A DNA stretch of 45,009 nucleotides from Akkermansiaceae bacterium UBA1506 (GTDB lineage: Bacteria > Verrucomicrobiota > Verrucomicrobiia > Verrucomicrobiales > DEV007): positions 1 to 45,009 of the forward strand of contig DCQY01000123.1 in NCBI GenBank assembly GCA_002323995.1, read 5' to 3'. This document shows positions 24,647 to 33,505 of this stretch, in pieces. The first letter of the stretch is position 1; every line of letters begins with the position of its first letter. The position numbers and the translations under genes were made by a program. The notes below the pieces were generated by a model. That model ran no database searches, was not told where the DNA came from, and saw only the letters and a list, made by a program, of their open reading frames with translations.

Positions 24647-26056
24647 TCAGTAACTCCGTCGCATATGACTGGGGAGGATGTTCAATTCTTCACGATATTT
24701 CGCCACAGTTCGCCTCGCGATCTTAATGCCTTTCTTTCCGAGCTCTTCCACGATCTTCTGATCGCTGTATGGCTTCTTTACATCCTCATCACTAATCAAT
24801 TCAGCCAGCGACTGCTTAACGCTGGTATTACTCATCGACTCACCACCTTCAGTTTCGTAGCCAGTAGTGAAAAAATACTTCATCTCGAAAACACCATGAG
24901 GCGTCGCCATATATTTACCCGAAACAGCACGGCTAACGGTTGTCTCGTGAACGTCAACTTCATCGGCAACTTGCGCCATGTTCATTGGTTTTAGCTTTGA
25001 TGGGCCATACTCAAGAAAACCCTGCTGCCGCTCCACTATTTCGGAGGCAATTGACTGAATTGTCTGCTGTCGCTGATGGATACTCTTGATTAAGAATTTT
25101 CCGGCACGGATCTTATCACGAATATATGCACGCGCTTCACGTCCGTCTCCACTCGCCATGAGATCCTTGTAGGCGTTGCTGATGCGAAGCCGCGGAACCT
25201 GATCATTATTCATCGTTACGACCCACTCCCCTCCAATCCGCTCAACGGTTACATCAGGATTGACGTAGGTATTGGTGTCTCCGCCAAACTTACTTCCGGG
25301 GCGCGGATCAAGAGTCGCGATTAACTCGGCTGCTTTTGTGATTTGCTCTGGCGCCACACTTAGCCTCTTTGCTATCTGGGGGTAGCGCTTTCTTGCCAAG
25401 TCATCGAGATGATGATCAACCACCCGATATTCAAGGCTATGGTGTTTCCCCAGTCGCTCCAACTGAATTAAGAGGCATTCCCTTAAATCCACGGCGCCGA
25501 CTCCGACCGGATCAAAAGTCTGAATTAAATCACGGGATTTGATGAGATTATCATAGGGAATCCCCATATCAAAACTCATGTCTTCGAGGTCTATCTGGAG
25601 AAATCCGTTGTCGTCGATGTTCCCGATCAGAGTCGCTGCCAACTCACGGTCTTTGCTACCAATGTCTGAAGTGCTCAACTGATTCAGGAGGTGCTCTTGG
25701 AGGGTGATTGGTTCGACGATTGAATCCATCACAAACTGATGCTTTTCATCGGCATCATCACGGCGCGGCGTGGACATACGGGACTGAGCCATGTATTCGC
25801 GCCACTCCTCATCCAACTGCGAAAGCTGCGCGAATTCTTTTTCAAAATCATCGTCCTCAGAGGACGTAGTCGCTTCCTCGATCGAAACTTCGTTCGATTC
25901 CTCTTCCAAAGTGGGGTTTTCTACCATCTCCTTTTGCACGAGGTGGCGTAACTCCAGGGTAGGAGTCTGCAGCAGTTGCAAACTCTGCTGCATCTGGGGT
26001 GCAATGGTCTGCTGCTGATGCAGCGACTGTGTTTGGTCAAATCGCTGTTCGGCCAT
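24647..26056 (-). CDS. rpoN: RNA polymerase sigma-54 factor
   Basis: The 469-residue protein is full length for sigma-54. The N-terminal activator-interaction region is glutamine-rich (QSLHQQQTIAPQMQQSLQLLQ in two adjoining pieces, residues about 9-30). An acidic region II follows (about 50-75). The core-binding and DNA-binding domains cover about 100-400, with the helix-turn-helix near VADEVDVHETTVSRAV. The RpoN box ARRTVAKYRE is at 447-456. Sigma-54 needs an AAA+ activator for open-complex formation; none is encoded here. The gene is divergent from two polysaccharide export genes, which raises the chance of a shared role, but I found no sigma-54 promoter (GG-N10-GC) that I could defend in the gap between them. 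Confidence 0.96.
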   Translation of the reverse strand: MAEQRFDQTQSLHQQQTIAPQMQQSLQLLQTPTLELRHLVQKEMVENPTLEEESNEVSIEEATTSSEDDDFEKEFAQLSQLDEEWREYMAQSRMSTPRRDDADEKHQFVMDSIVEPITLQEHLLNQLSTSDIGSKDRELAATLIGNIDDNGFLQIDLEDMSFDMGIPYDNLIKSRDLIQTFDPVGVGAVDLRECLLIQLERLGKHHSLEYRVVDHHLDDLARKRYPQIAKRLSVAPEQITKAAELIATLDPRPGSKFGGDTNTYVNPDVTVERIGGEWVVTMNNDQVPRLRISNAYKDLMASGDGREARAYIRDKIRAGKFLIKSIHQRQQTIQSIASEIVERQQGFLEYGPSKLKPMNMAQVADEVDVHETTVSRAVSGKYMATPHGVFEMKYFFTTGYETEGGESMSNTSVKQSLAELISDEDVKKPYSDQKIVEELGKKGIKIARRTVAKYREELNILPSHMRRSY

Positions 26057-26221
26057 GCTAAGTGACCCGGCTTACGTAGGGCTCTCCCGACGCTAGCATA
26101 TTTCAAGCCACCAGTGTTTATTTTATGAAAAAAATTGGTCTTCGACGCCAGCGCGGTTTTTTCTCTTCATCGCGACACCTCTCAAAACTTTGAAGTCAAT
26201 AAGGTTGCTTATTATGATCTT

Positions 26222-26227
26222 TATAAT
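26222..26227 (+). promoter_or_regulatory. Candidate -10 element upstream of the export genes
   Basis: TATAAT lies in an AT-rich stretch 40 bases upstream of the ATG at 26268. No good -35 hexamer is found 16-18 bases before it; the AT-rich context may compensate. This is a weak call based on consensus only. Confidence 0.3.
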
Positions 26228-26267
26228 AAATTTAAACTGATATTTTAGAAAGGTGAAAATTCGCCTT

Positions 26268-27362
26268 ATGCACCGCATTTCATCAACTCTTCTGATCGCT
26301 GGGTTCCTGTGCCTCAATCTGCAAGTTCGGGCCCAAGACCAACGTCTGCGGAGCAAAACTCAAGTTCTCTCGCCGGCTGATTACTGGGAAGAGCTTTCCC
26401 CGATTGATCACCCTTCCGCATCTCCAATTCCGCAACCCTACTCTCCTCAAAAACCTCTCCACCCGCACACATTACCAGAAAAGATCCCGGCATGGCAGAC
26501 CCGCTATACTCTTGGTCCCGGCGATACGCTTGATTTTTCCGTCTTTCTCCGACCAGAATTGAGCCGCGAAAACGTCAGAATTGCTCCTGACGGCACCGTC
26601 AGCTTTCTTCAGGCTGTCGCCGTCCAGGCTAACGGCCTCACTCCGGACGAACTTCGCGATCGCATCGAAGAGGCGCTTTCAGCCTACCAGAACAACCTTA
26701 GGGTCATTATCACGCCGACCGATGTAGCAAGTAAGGAATTCGCTATCATTGGCCGGGTGCGTCGTCCAGGAAGCTACGTTCTAGACCGCCCCACCTCGAT
26801 CCTTGAGGCCATTTCTCTCGCTCAAGGTATTGAGACCAACACTGTCCGCGGCTCTGCTTTTGAGCTAGCTGACTTTGAGCATTCTTTTGTCGCCAGAAAC
26901 GGGCGCAAGCTTGATGTCGATCTCGCACGACTCTACTACCGCGGTGACCTCACTCAAAACGCCTACCTCGAGCCTGACGACTATATCTTCGTCGCTTCTA
27001 AACTAAAAAACGAGATCTATGTTTTGGGAGCAGTGAGCCACCCTGGTCGCTTGAAAATGCCGGCTCGTCTTACAGTGGCCCAAGCCATCGCGCAAGCTGG
27101 TGGATTCACTCGTCACGCTTACCGTATCAAAGTGCTGATCATTCGAGGCAGCATTCATGAACCCCAGACTCAAATCGTTAACATTAAAGACATCCTTTCC
27201 GGACGACTGCGCGACATTCCACTCCGAAACAAGGATATCGTATTCATAGATGAACGTCCCTTCGAATTGGCCGAACATGCTCTCGACAGTGCCATTTTTG
27301 CATTCCTGCAGACGGTCACTGCTGAAAGTATCGTGAGCAACTTGGTGCCGCTTACTGACTGA
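26268..27362 (+). CDS. Wza-like polysaccharide export protein (first copy)
   Basis: The 364-residue protein has a signal peptide MHRISSTLLIAGFLCLNLQVRA. A polysaccharide export domain follows (about 88-160: YTLGPGDTLDFSVF, IAPDGTVSFL). Two SLBB-type repeats come next (FAIIGRVRRPGSYVLDRP and EIYVLGAVSHPGRLKMP). The C-terminal region is partly helical. The family forms the outer-membrane channel or periplasmic conduit for exo- or capsular polysaccharide. No lipobox Cys is visible, unlike typical Wza. I chose the ATG at 26268 rather than the GTG at 26253, because the AAGGTG sequence overlapping the GTG can serve as a ribosome binding site only for the ATG, with rather long spacing. A paralogue follows 21 bases downstream. 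No tyrosine kinase or glycosyltransferase gene accompanies them. Confidence 0.9.
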   Translation: MHRISSTLLIAGFLCLNLQVRAQDQRLRSKTQVLSPADYWEELSPIDHPSASPIPQPYSPQKPLHPHTLPEKIPAWQTRYTLGPGDTLDFSVFLRPELSRENVRIAPDGTVSFLQAVAVQANGLTPDELRDRIEEALSAYQNNLRVIITPTDVASKEFAIIGRVRRPGSYVLDRPTSILEAISLAQGIETNTVRGSAFELADFEHSFVARNGRKLDVDLARLYYRGDLTQNAYLEPDDYIFVASKLKNEIYVLGAVSHPGRLKMPARLTVAQAIAQAGGFTRHAYRIKVLIIRGSIHEPQTQIVNIKDILSGRLRDIPLRNKDIVFIDERPFELAEHALDSAIFAFLQTVTAESIVSNLVPLTD

Positions 27363-27383
27363 TTTGCGGCACCTTCCTTACCC

Positions 27384-28535
27384 ATGAAGATTTGTCTTTC
27401 GCTTCTTCTCCAACTCGGTGCGCTGCTGGTCTTGCCTATTGGCACTACCAGTTGCGTTCAGACTTGGCCTGCTGATCGCGAGTTCGAGGCCCGCGGTGCT
27501 TTTTTGGAGGAGGATGACTCGGTTGACGAAACTCTCTCAGCAGAGGATGGCTTGAAACAAATTCCCGCTGAACCACACTTTGAGCAACTGCATTATCACC
27601 GCGCCATTGATCCTGCCTACCTGCGCGTTCCCTCCGGCCCCTATCGAGTCGGCCCGGGAGATAAACTCGACATCGAGGTGGCTGAAAACGCAGACACCCG
27701 GCGGGTTACCAAAGTGATGCCGGACGGAATGCTCTACTATGATGTCGCAGACGGCATCAACGTGAAGGGCATGTCCACCAAAGAAATTTCCACGGCCCTT
27801 GCCACGCAACTGGAAGGCGACTACGTCGGACCCGTTGTGAGCGTAAATGTCGCAGATGCCGATAGCCAGCGATTCTGGTTGCTCGGACAAGTCAAGACTC
27901 CCGGCGCCTACCCCATTCAAAAGCCTACCACCGTGATCGATGCAATTTCTCAAGGGGGAGGCCTTCTTTCGTTTAACGAAAATAACGAGTTTAGAAACCC
28001 GGAAGCAGCAGATCTGAAGCGCTCTATCCTGATCCGTAACGGTGACCTCATTCCGGTTAACTTTGACGCGCTTGTCCGTGAAGGAGACATGTCGCAAAAC
28101 GTTTACATTCGGCCCGGAGACTATCTCTTCATTCCCTCCATTACGGCCCGCTCGATCTACGTCCTTGGCGAGGTAATCTCCCCAGGACCCACCTTCTACG
28201 AGAAAGGCACTACTCTGGTCACTGCCGTAGCCGCGGCTGGCGGCGTTGGCACCGAAGCAGTGAAGTCAAAAGCCCTAATTCTGCGCGGTGGAACCCACGA
28301 CCCGAAAGTTGCTGTCGTTGATATCGAAGCCGTGACACGAGGTAAGGAACCAGACCTTGCACTCGAAGGCGGAGATATTGTCTGGATACCCCGCAACATG
28401 TGGACCAACTTGAAGAAGTACGCTGAAACCGTCCTCATTACCGCAAGCCAGGCCGCAGCAATCCAGGAAAGCATCACCGTTATCGGCGGCGAGGGCCGGG
28501 CCGGGGTCACCATCCCCGCCAGAGGAGGAAACTAG
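27384..28535 (+). CDS. Wza-like polysaccharide export lipoprotein (second copy)
   Basis: The 383-residue protein has an N-terminal hydrophobic segment ending at TTSC24, a weak lipobox, so a lipoprotein is likely but not certain. The export domain starts at YRVGPGDKLDIEVAENAD (about 86) with VMPDGMLYYDV. SLBB-type repeats are FWLLGQVKTPGAYPIQKP and SIYVLGEVISPGP. The acidic segment after the Cys (EEDDSVDE) may be a linker. It is related to the gene just upstream but diverged, so the pair is probably an old duplication whose products work at different places in the same export line. The next gene is about 250 bases away. Confidence 0.9.
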   Translation: MKICLSLLLQLGALLVLPIGTTSCVQTWPADREFEARGAFLEEDDSVDETLSAEDGLKQIPAEPHFEQLHYHRAIDPAYLRVPSGPYRVGPGDKLDIEVAENADTRRVTKVMPDGMLYYDVADGINVKGMSTKEISTALATQLEGDYVGPVVSVNVADADSQRFWLLGQVKTPGAYPIQKPTTVIDAISQGGGLLSFNENNEFRNPEAADLKRSILIRNGDLIPVNFDALVREGDMSQNVYIRPGDYLFIPSITARSIYVLGEVISPGPTFYEKGTTLVTAVAAAGGVGTEAVKSKALILRGGTHDPKVAVVDIEAVTRGKEPDLALEGGDIVWIPRNMWTNLKKYAETVLITASQAAAIQESITVIGGEGRAGVTIPARGGN

Positions 28536-28619
28536 CTTTCCCCTGACAAAAGCCTTCACAGTTCAATCTTGTGATCTTCATCTAGATAGCATGCGGAGTT
28601 TTTGTAATGCGAATTCTTA

Positions 28620-28642
28620 GCAGGTATCGACGATACGCCTGC
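28620..28642. repeat. Bulged inverted repeat after the second export gene
   Basis: GCAGG-TAT (28620-28627) pairs with ATA and CCTGC (28633-28642) around a 5-base loop, with a CG bulge on the right arm. It lies in the 251-base gap between the export and OppA genes. No T-tract follows. It could be a weak attenuator or an RNA-processing site, or chance. Confidence 0.3.
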
Positions 28643-28786
28643 GGGGAACGGAATCAAAAGCGACACTCTCAGAATTACCAATTCAATTCTCGTTCGTAAT
28701 CGTCGAAACCCAGAGAACACTACTCCGATTCCGCATCCATTTCTGCATTGCAAGCTAGGCTTCTCTAGCAAACACTACCATGCTGT

Positions 28787-30475
28787 ATGATTCGCAAACT
28801 GAAGGACAGAGCCCCACAGGGTAACCTCAAGCGCCTAACTCTTTTAGGTCCTGTTCTCGGTCTCACGCTGTTGGTTACCGTTAGCGGATGTGGAAGGGAG
28901 TCCCGGGTCGAAATGGCAACCCAGGAGAAAATCCTTATCATGGGTAACGGCGCGGAACCGAAAGCTCTCGATCCGCACATCGTTTCTTCAGTTGGTGACT
29001 CCAACATACTCCGTGCCCTCTTCGAAGGCCTCGTCGCCTATCATCCCACCAATGATATGCTCCACGAACCCGGTGTCGCAGAGCGCTGGGAACCTAACGA
29101 AGATTTCTCAGAATGGACCTTCTATCTCAGGAAAAATGCTAGTTGGTCGAACGGGGATACCCTCACTGCCCATGACTTTGTTTACTCCTACAATCGAATT
29201 CTGCATCCGGAAATGGCCGCTCCGTATTCGTCGATGCTTTATTTCCTGAAGAACGCCGAGGAGTTCAATAAAGGTGAAATCAAAGATTTTAGTAAAGTCG
29301 GTGTTAAAGCAGAAGGAGACTACAAACTGATCTGCACCCTTAAAGGCCCCACTCCGTATTTCCCCGATGTCGTCAAACACACCACTTGGTTACCGGTTCA
29401 CGGACCAACCATCGAGAAATTCGGAAACATCACCGACCCCTACACCGAGTGGCAGAAGCCGGGAAACCATGTCAGCAATGGAGCCTTCACCCTCACTGCC
29501 TGGCGCATTAACGCTTACGTCAAGGTGCGGCGTAATCCCTATTACTGGGACGCTAACAACGTGAAGCCCAATGGCATCGATTTCATGCCAATCGATAACG
29601 TCTTTACCGAAGAGAAGGCTTTCCGAAACGGGCTACTCCATTACACCTACGTTCTACCCGAGAACCTGATTGCTAAATACAAAGAGGCCGATGATCCAAG
29701 GCTCCGCACCGAAACCTACGCTGGATCCTATTTCTATCGTTGTAATGTGAACCAAGCTCCCACCGACAACGTGAATTTCCGTCGGGCTCTGGCTTACGCC
29801 ATTGATCAGGAAACCATCGTTGAGTTCGTCACCCGCGGTGGTCAGCAACCTGCCTACGGTTTCACGCCGCCATCGGAGGCAGGATACGATCCGCCTCACG
29901 TCATCGCTTTTGACCCCGAAAGAGCTCGCCAGTATCTCAAGGAGGCTGGGTATGAGAATGGCTCTGATGTCCCGGAATTCACCGTCATTATCAACACCTC
30001 CGAAGCTCACAAATCGATCGCTGTTGCAATACAGGACATGTGGAAAAAGCATCTCGGTATCAAAAGGGTTAAGATAGAAAACCAGGAATGGAAGGTGTTT
30101 CAGCAGACCGTTCACGACACCAACTACGAAATCTCAAGAGCCGGTTGGATCGGGGATTATGTCGACCCAAACACTTTCCTCAGCATGTGGGTGACAGGAG
30201 ACTCCAACAACAACACGGGTTGGTCGAATACTGAATATGATCGCCTCATGGAAGAAAGCGGCCTGATCAGCGATCCCAAAGAACGCTACGCAAGGCTACG
30301 AGAGGCTGAACAAGTTCTTCTCGATGAGGTCCCTATCCTACCCATTTATTGGTACACGCGAACCTACCTAATTCATCCAGACGTGAAGAACTGGCATCCG
30401 CTTTTGCTCGATAATCATCCTTATAAACACATCGACCTCGCTGTCGGCGATAAAAAAGGGGGGAAAGCACCCTGA
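28787..30475 (+). CDS. oppA: Oligopeptide ABC transporter substrate-binding lipoprotein
   Basis: The 562-residue protein is an SBP_bac_5 (OppA/DppA) family binding protein. A lipobox VSGC with C35 ends the signal peptide, so it is lipid-anchored. Family blocks include PKALDPHIVSSVGDSNILRALFEGLVAY near 55-80 (two pieces: PKALDPHIVSSVG and DSNILRALFEGLVAY) and FYLRKNASWSNGDTLTAHDF near 115. Near the middle, RALAYAIDQETIVEFV is the family's helix. GWIGDYVDPNTFLSMW near 450 is also typical. It captures peptides for uptake by the two permeases encoded right after it. Its stop shares one base with the OppB start (TGATG). Confidence 0.93.
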   Translation: MIRKLKDRAPQGNLKRLTLLGPVLGLTLLVTVSGCGRESRVEMATQEKILIMGNGAEPKALDPHIVSSVGDSNILRALFEGLVAYHPTNDMLHEPGVAERWEPNEDFSEWTFYLRKNASWSNGDTLTAHDFVYSYNRILHPEMAAPYSSMLYFLKNAEEFNKGEIKDFSKVGVKAEGDYKLICTLKGPTPYFPDVVKHTTWLPVHGPTIEKFGNITDPYTEWQKPGNHVSNGAFTLTAWRINAYVKVRRNPYYWDANNVKPNGIDFMPIDNVFTEEKAFRNGLLHYTYVLPENLIAKYKEADDPRLRTETYAGSYFYRCNVNQAPTDNVNFRRALAYAIDQETIVEFVTRGGQQPAYGFTPPSEAGYDPPHVIAFDPERARQYLKEAGYENGSDVPEFTVIINTSEAHKSIAVAIQDMWKKHLGIKRVKIENQEWKVFQQTVHDTNYEISRAGWIGDYVDPNTFLSMWVTGDSNNNTGWSNTEYDRLMEESGLISDPKERYARLREAEQVLLDEVPILPIYWYTRTYLIHPDVKNWHPLLLDNHPYKHIDLAVGDKKGGKAP

Positions 30476-31401
30476 TGGATAATGTGCGCTTCGTCTTCTC
30501 CCGCTTTCTGCAGTCGCTCTTTGCTCTGCTTTGCATCATTACGCTAACGTTCTTCCTCGCCCGACTCGCTCCCGGCGGGCCATTCCTCGATGAAAAAGCC
30601 GTCCCCGAGCACCTGCTCGAGCAGATGAATAAAAAGTATGGGTTCGATAAACCACTCGTGGTTCAATATGGGCTTTATCTCGGACAGCTGATCCAGGGCG
30701 ATCTCGGACCTTCGCTTGGCAACAAAGGCTTCACCGTCAACGAAGTCATTGCTGAAGGGCTCCCCGTTTCTTTCATCCTTGGCTTTGTTGGGCTCATCAT
30801 TGCTCTCATCATTGGCGTGCCCATTGGCGTCTTTGCCGCTGCAAACCGAAATACACCGGTCGACTACGGACTCATGACCGTTGCCATGATTGGTATCTGT
30901 TTGCCCACTTTCGTCATCGCCCCTATCCTCGGGGAAATATTTGCTCTAAAACTGGGCTGGTTCGACGTCGCCGGTTGGGAAGGCAGCACAGCCTGGTTTC
31001 TCGGAGCCATGACCCTTGGTCTTTACTACTCGGCATACATCGCCCGACTCACCCGCGGCAGCATGCTCGACGTATTGAGTCAGGATTTTGTGCGCACCGC
31101 GCGGGCCAAGGGGCTCGCTCCCAGCAAGATCCTGTTCAAGCATGCGTTCCGTGGAGGCATCACTCCGGTTGTTGCTTACCTAGGGCCTGCCCTCGCCGGA
31201 CTGATTGGTGGTTCCTTTGTCGTTGAAACCGTCTTTGGAATCCCCGGCCTCGGACAGCACTTCATTAAGGCAGCATCCAACCGCGATTACACGCTTATCA
31301 ACGGAACGGTGACGGTATTCGCCATTCTCATTCTCATCATGAATTTCCTCGTCGATGTCCTCCAGGCGTGGCTCGACCCAAGGACCAAAACCGGTAACTA
31401 A
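30475..31401 (+). CDS. oppB: Oligopeptide ABC transporter permease, OppB/DppB type
   Basis: The 308-residue membrane protein has six predicted segments. The first is FALLCIITLTFFLARLAPGG (about 13-32), whose LAPGGPF ending is an OppB hallmark. The coupling loop has the EAA-type motif VRTARAKGLAPSKILFKHA (near 205), and the sequence GGSFVVETVFGIPGLGQHF follows at about 245. It forms the inner-membrane channel together with OppC. It overlaps oppA by one base and lies 8 bases before oppC. Length and ends are normal for the family. Confidence 0.93.
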   Translation: MDNVRFVFSRFLQSLFALLCIITLTFFLARLAPGGPFLDEKAVPEHLLEQMNKKYGFDKPLVVQYGLYLGQLIQGDLGPSLGNKGFTVNEVIAEGLPVSFILGFVGLIIALIIGVPIGVFAAANRNTPVDYGLMTVAMIGICLPTFVIAPILGEIFALKLGWFDVAGWEGSTAWFLGAMTLGLYYSAYIARLTRGSMLDVLSQDFVRTARAKGLAPSKILFKHAFRGGITPVVAYLGPALAGLIGGSFVVETVFGIPGLGQHFIKAASNRDYTLINGTVTVFAILILIMNFLVDVLQAWLDPRTKTGN

Positions 31402-31409
31402 CTCTATTT

Positions 31410-32333
31410 ATGATTTCAGGCATCCAGCGACGCAAATCGGAAGCGATCGAGAAGGGTACTTCTCTCGGACGTGATGCCTGGTTGCGCCTGCGTAAGAATC
31501 ACCTCGCCATGACGAGTCTATGGTTCTTTGTCGCTGTGGTTGTGATCTGTTTCCTGCTACCAACCTCTTCATTCGTGCCTGATCCCAATGTCACCTTCCC
31601 CGAGTTACAGTCTAAACCTGCTTTTTCCAAAGCCACTTCCGTCGGCGGAGTCGAAGTCTACTACTTACTTGGCAGCGATCACCTTGGTCGTGATATCTTC
31701 TCACGCATTCTCTACGGTGGACGCGTTTCGCTAGCAGTTGGCTTCCTCGCAACCGCGGTCTCTCTAACTATTGGAGTAGTTTATGGAGCTTTGTCAGGTT
31801 ACATCGGAGGCAAGACAGACGCGGCCATGATGCGCGTCGTCGATATTCTCTACGCGCTACCCTTCATGATCGTTGTGATCATTCTCACGACCTACTTCGG
31901 CAACAATCTCTGGCTTTTGTTTGTCTGCATCGGAGCCGTCGAATGGCTCACCATGGCTCGAATCGTGCGCGGGCAGGTTATTTCATTGAAGAACCAGGAA
32001 TTCGTCGAAGCGGCTAGGAGTCTGGGGCTTTCCCAATGGCGTATCGTATTCCGTCACCTCATCCCCAACACGATTGGCCCGGTTATCGTCTACACAACCT
32101 TGACAGTGCCTGCGGTAATGAGACTTGAGGCCATCCTTTCTTTCCTCGGACTCGGCGTTCAACCACCTGACGCAAGTTGGGGTTCCTTGATTAAGGAGGG
32201 TGCAGACCGAATGGCCAGCGATCCCGGCCTACTGGTTTACCCCGCTATTATCTTCGCCCTGACCCTTTTCAGCTTGAATTTCCTTGGCGATGGCCTCCGC
32301 GATGCCCTTGACCCGAAAAGTTCTAAGGATTGA
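31410..32333 (+). CDS. oppC: Oligopeptide ABC transporter permease, OppC/DppC type
   Basis: The 307-residue membrane permease pairs with OppB. The long N-terminus before the first membrane segment, the periplasmic stretch HLGRDIFSRILYGGRVSLAVG (positions about 91-111, in two parts: HLGRDIFSRI and LYGGRVSLAVG), and the EAA loop VEAARSLGLSQWRIVFRHL are typical. The ending FLGLGVQPPDASWGSLIKEG and NFLGDGLRDALDP is diagnostic of OppC. No OppD or OppF ATPase gene follows, so the energy module must be encoded elsewhere. A 375-base gene-free region separates it from the convergent acetylesterase gene. Confidence 0.93.
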   Translation: MISGIQRRKSEAIEKGTSLGRDAWLRLRKNHLAMTSLWFFVAVVVICFLLPTSSFVPDPNVTFPELQSKPAFSKATSVGGVEVYYLLGSDHLGRDIFSRILYGGRVSLAVGFLATAVSLTIGVVYGALSGYIGGKTDAAMMRVVDILYALPFMIVVIILTTYFGNNLWLLFVCIGAVEWLTMARIVRGQVISLKNQEFVEAARSLGLSQWRIVFRHLIPNTIGPVIVYTTLTVPAVMRLEAILSFLGLGVQPPDASWGSLIKEGADRMASDPGLLVYPAIIFALTLFSLNFLGDGLRDALDPKSSKD

Positions 32334-32708
32334 GAAGAAACCGAATGCATTCTCCCCTTTTGTTCCTACCGCTGATACATTTTAGCGAATCTTGATCGTC
32401 TTCTGCTTAAGCAATTCATCATCTGGGGCATCAGCATCGCCACCTTAGATCTGCCCATCCAAAAGAAGAATCATCGTGGTGGCAGGACTATGAAATCTCG
32501 CATATGCCCGCAGAAAATTTCGCTCAGCTTGAAGGATTGACGGAGCTCCAAGACATAGTCATCAAGGACAAAGCTCCCATCGACGAGCAGCAGTCCAGTT
32601 ACTGCATCAGCAATCTGACCGCGCTCAGTCGCCGGAAGAAAATCCAGCCCCCACGCCCGCTGGGATCACACGTTAGGGCGCTCCAAAACCGGAACAACCT
32701 TTATTTCT
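32334..32708. other. Gene-free convergent intergenic region
   Basis: The 375 bases between oppC and the convergent acetylesterase contain no intact gene. The forward frame at 32504-32722 overlaps the end of the convergent gene and has no ribosome binding site. A minus-strand frame near 32382-32560 reads like an eroded gene end and is listed separately. Confidence 0.45.
32382..32562 (-). pseudogene. Possible eroded C-terminus of an unknown gene
   Basis: On the minus strand one frame gives LGAPSILQAERNFLRAYA, then RFHSPATTMILLLDGQI, a stop at about 32444-32446, and then GGDADAPDDELLKQKTIKIR before a final stop at 32382. The composition is protein-like on both sides of the internal stop, and a neighbouring frame reads protein-like further upstream (DGSFVLDDYVLELRQSFK). 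This fits a decayed gene with a frameshift and a nonsense change downstream of the acetylesterase gene. No family is recognised, and the signal may be an accident of local codon bias. Confidence 0.3.
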
Positions 32709-33416
32709 TCACTTACCTCTAATTCGCTGAATTGCTTCTGCCGCCATGCGCTCACCAAAGATACGGTAGCCTTCACTGCTGTAGTGAAGGTCATCTTTGA
32801 TCTCCCTGCCCTTGCGATTCTTACCGTCGTTCAAATCGTCAGTATCGACCCAGGCAAACTTGTCGTCTGAGTCTGCTACCTTGACCTGAATCATTCTGAT
32901 CTGATCCCATTGCTCTTTTCCAATGCCATTGTCGCTGAGCCGACCGATCACAAAGATAATGTCGTCGCGACCAAGATCATCGCTCATTTGTTGATAGAGC
33001 CCCTTGAGACTCTCTTCATAGACCGAAGCCCATTGCATCTTCGCATCGCGCTCCCCCTGCATCCAAAAGAAGCTGACCGACGCTAGCCCTTCGCCCTCGA
33101 TTTTCTGATTCACTTTTCCCATGAGGCGCTCATACAAATCGCCGGTCGTATCCGGTGCCTCACCTTCGGGTTCTTTCCACGCCTTATACCAGCGCTGGAT
33201 TGGCTGCCCGCCCTGCGCATCCTGAATCACAATCACGTTTTCCCTGCCGAAAGCTTCCTCGACAGCAGGAATAAAGGCCTCTTCAGGTCGATGACCGGCC
33301 ATATTGGATTGACCTGAAAGAATGAAAAGATGTTTTTTTTCCTCACCAGAAAAGGAAGATTCTAACGGAGCCAGATGGAAAAGTGCGACTAATAAAAGAG
33401 ATAAAAACCGTGTCAT
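32709..33416 (-). CDS. Secreted SASA-type acetylesterase (SGNH fold)
   Basis: The 235-residue protein has a signal peptide (about 1-23) and the SASA (sialate O-acetylesterase, CE6-like) signatures. The nucleophile is S37 in ILSGQSNMAGH, WMQGERDA lies at 118-125, and the catalytic Asp-His pair is in DDLHYSSEGYRIFGERMA (D208 or D209, H211). It would remove acetyl groups from glycans in the periplasm or outside the cell. It stands alone after a gap of 375 bases to oppC and 89 bases from the M14 gene. It is distinct from the SGNH hydrolase of the fucose operon. Confidence 0.87.
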   Translation of the reverse strand: MTRFLSLLLVALFHLAPLESSFSGEEKKHLFILSGQSNMAGHRPEEAFIPAVEEAFGRENVIVIQDAQGGQPIQRWYKAWKEPEGEAPDTTGDLYERLMGKVNQKIEGEGLASVSFFWMQGERDAKMQWASVYEESLKGLYQQMSDDLGRDDIIFVIGRLSDNGIGKEQWDQIRMIQVKVADSDDKFAWVDTDDLNDGKNRKGREIKDDLHYSSEGYRIFGERMAAEAIQRIRGK

Positions 33417-33505
33417 GGGGTTGAAACTAGCAGGAACTTCGAAGACTTGTTAGTGAAAACGGTTCGCCATGCCCGACTCAATCGCGCCAAACCGTCATCA
33501 TCCGA

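Noticed and set aside
32504..32722. Plus-strand open frame in the oppC-to-acetylesterase gap
   Set aside because: It overlaps the end of the convergent acetylesterase gene, and its translation lacks any recognisable fold or motif.
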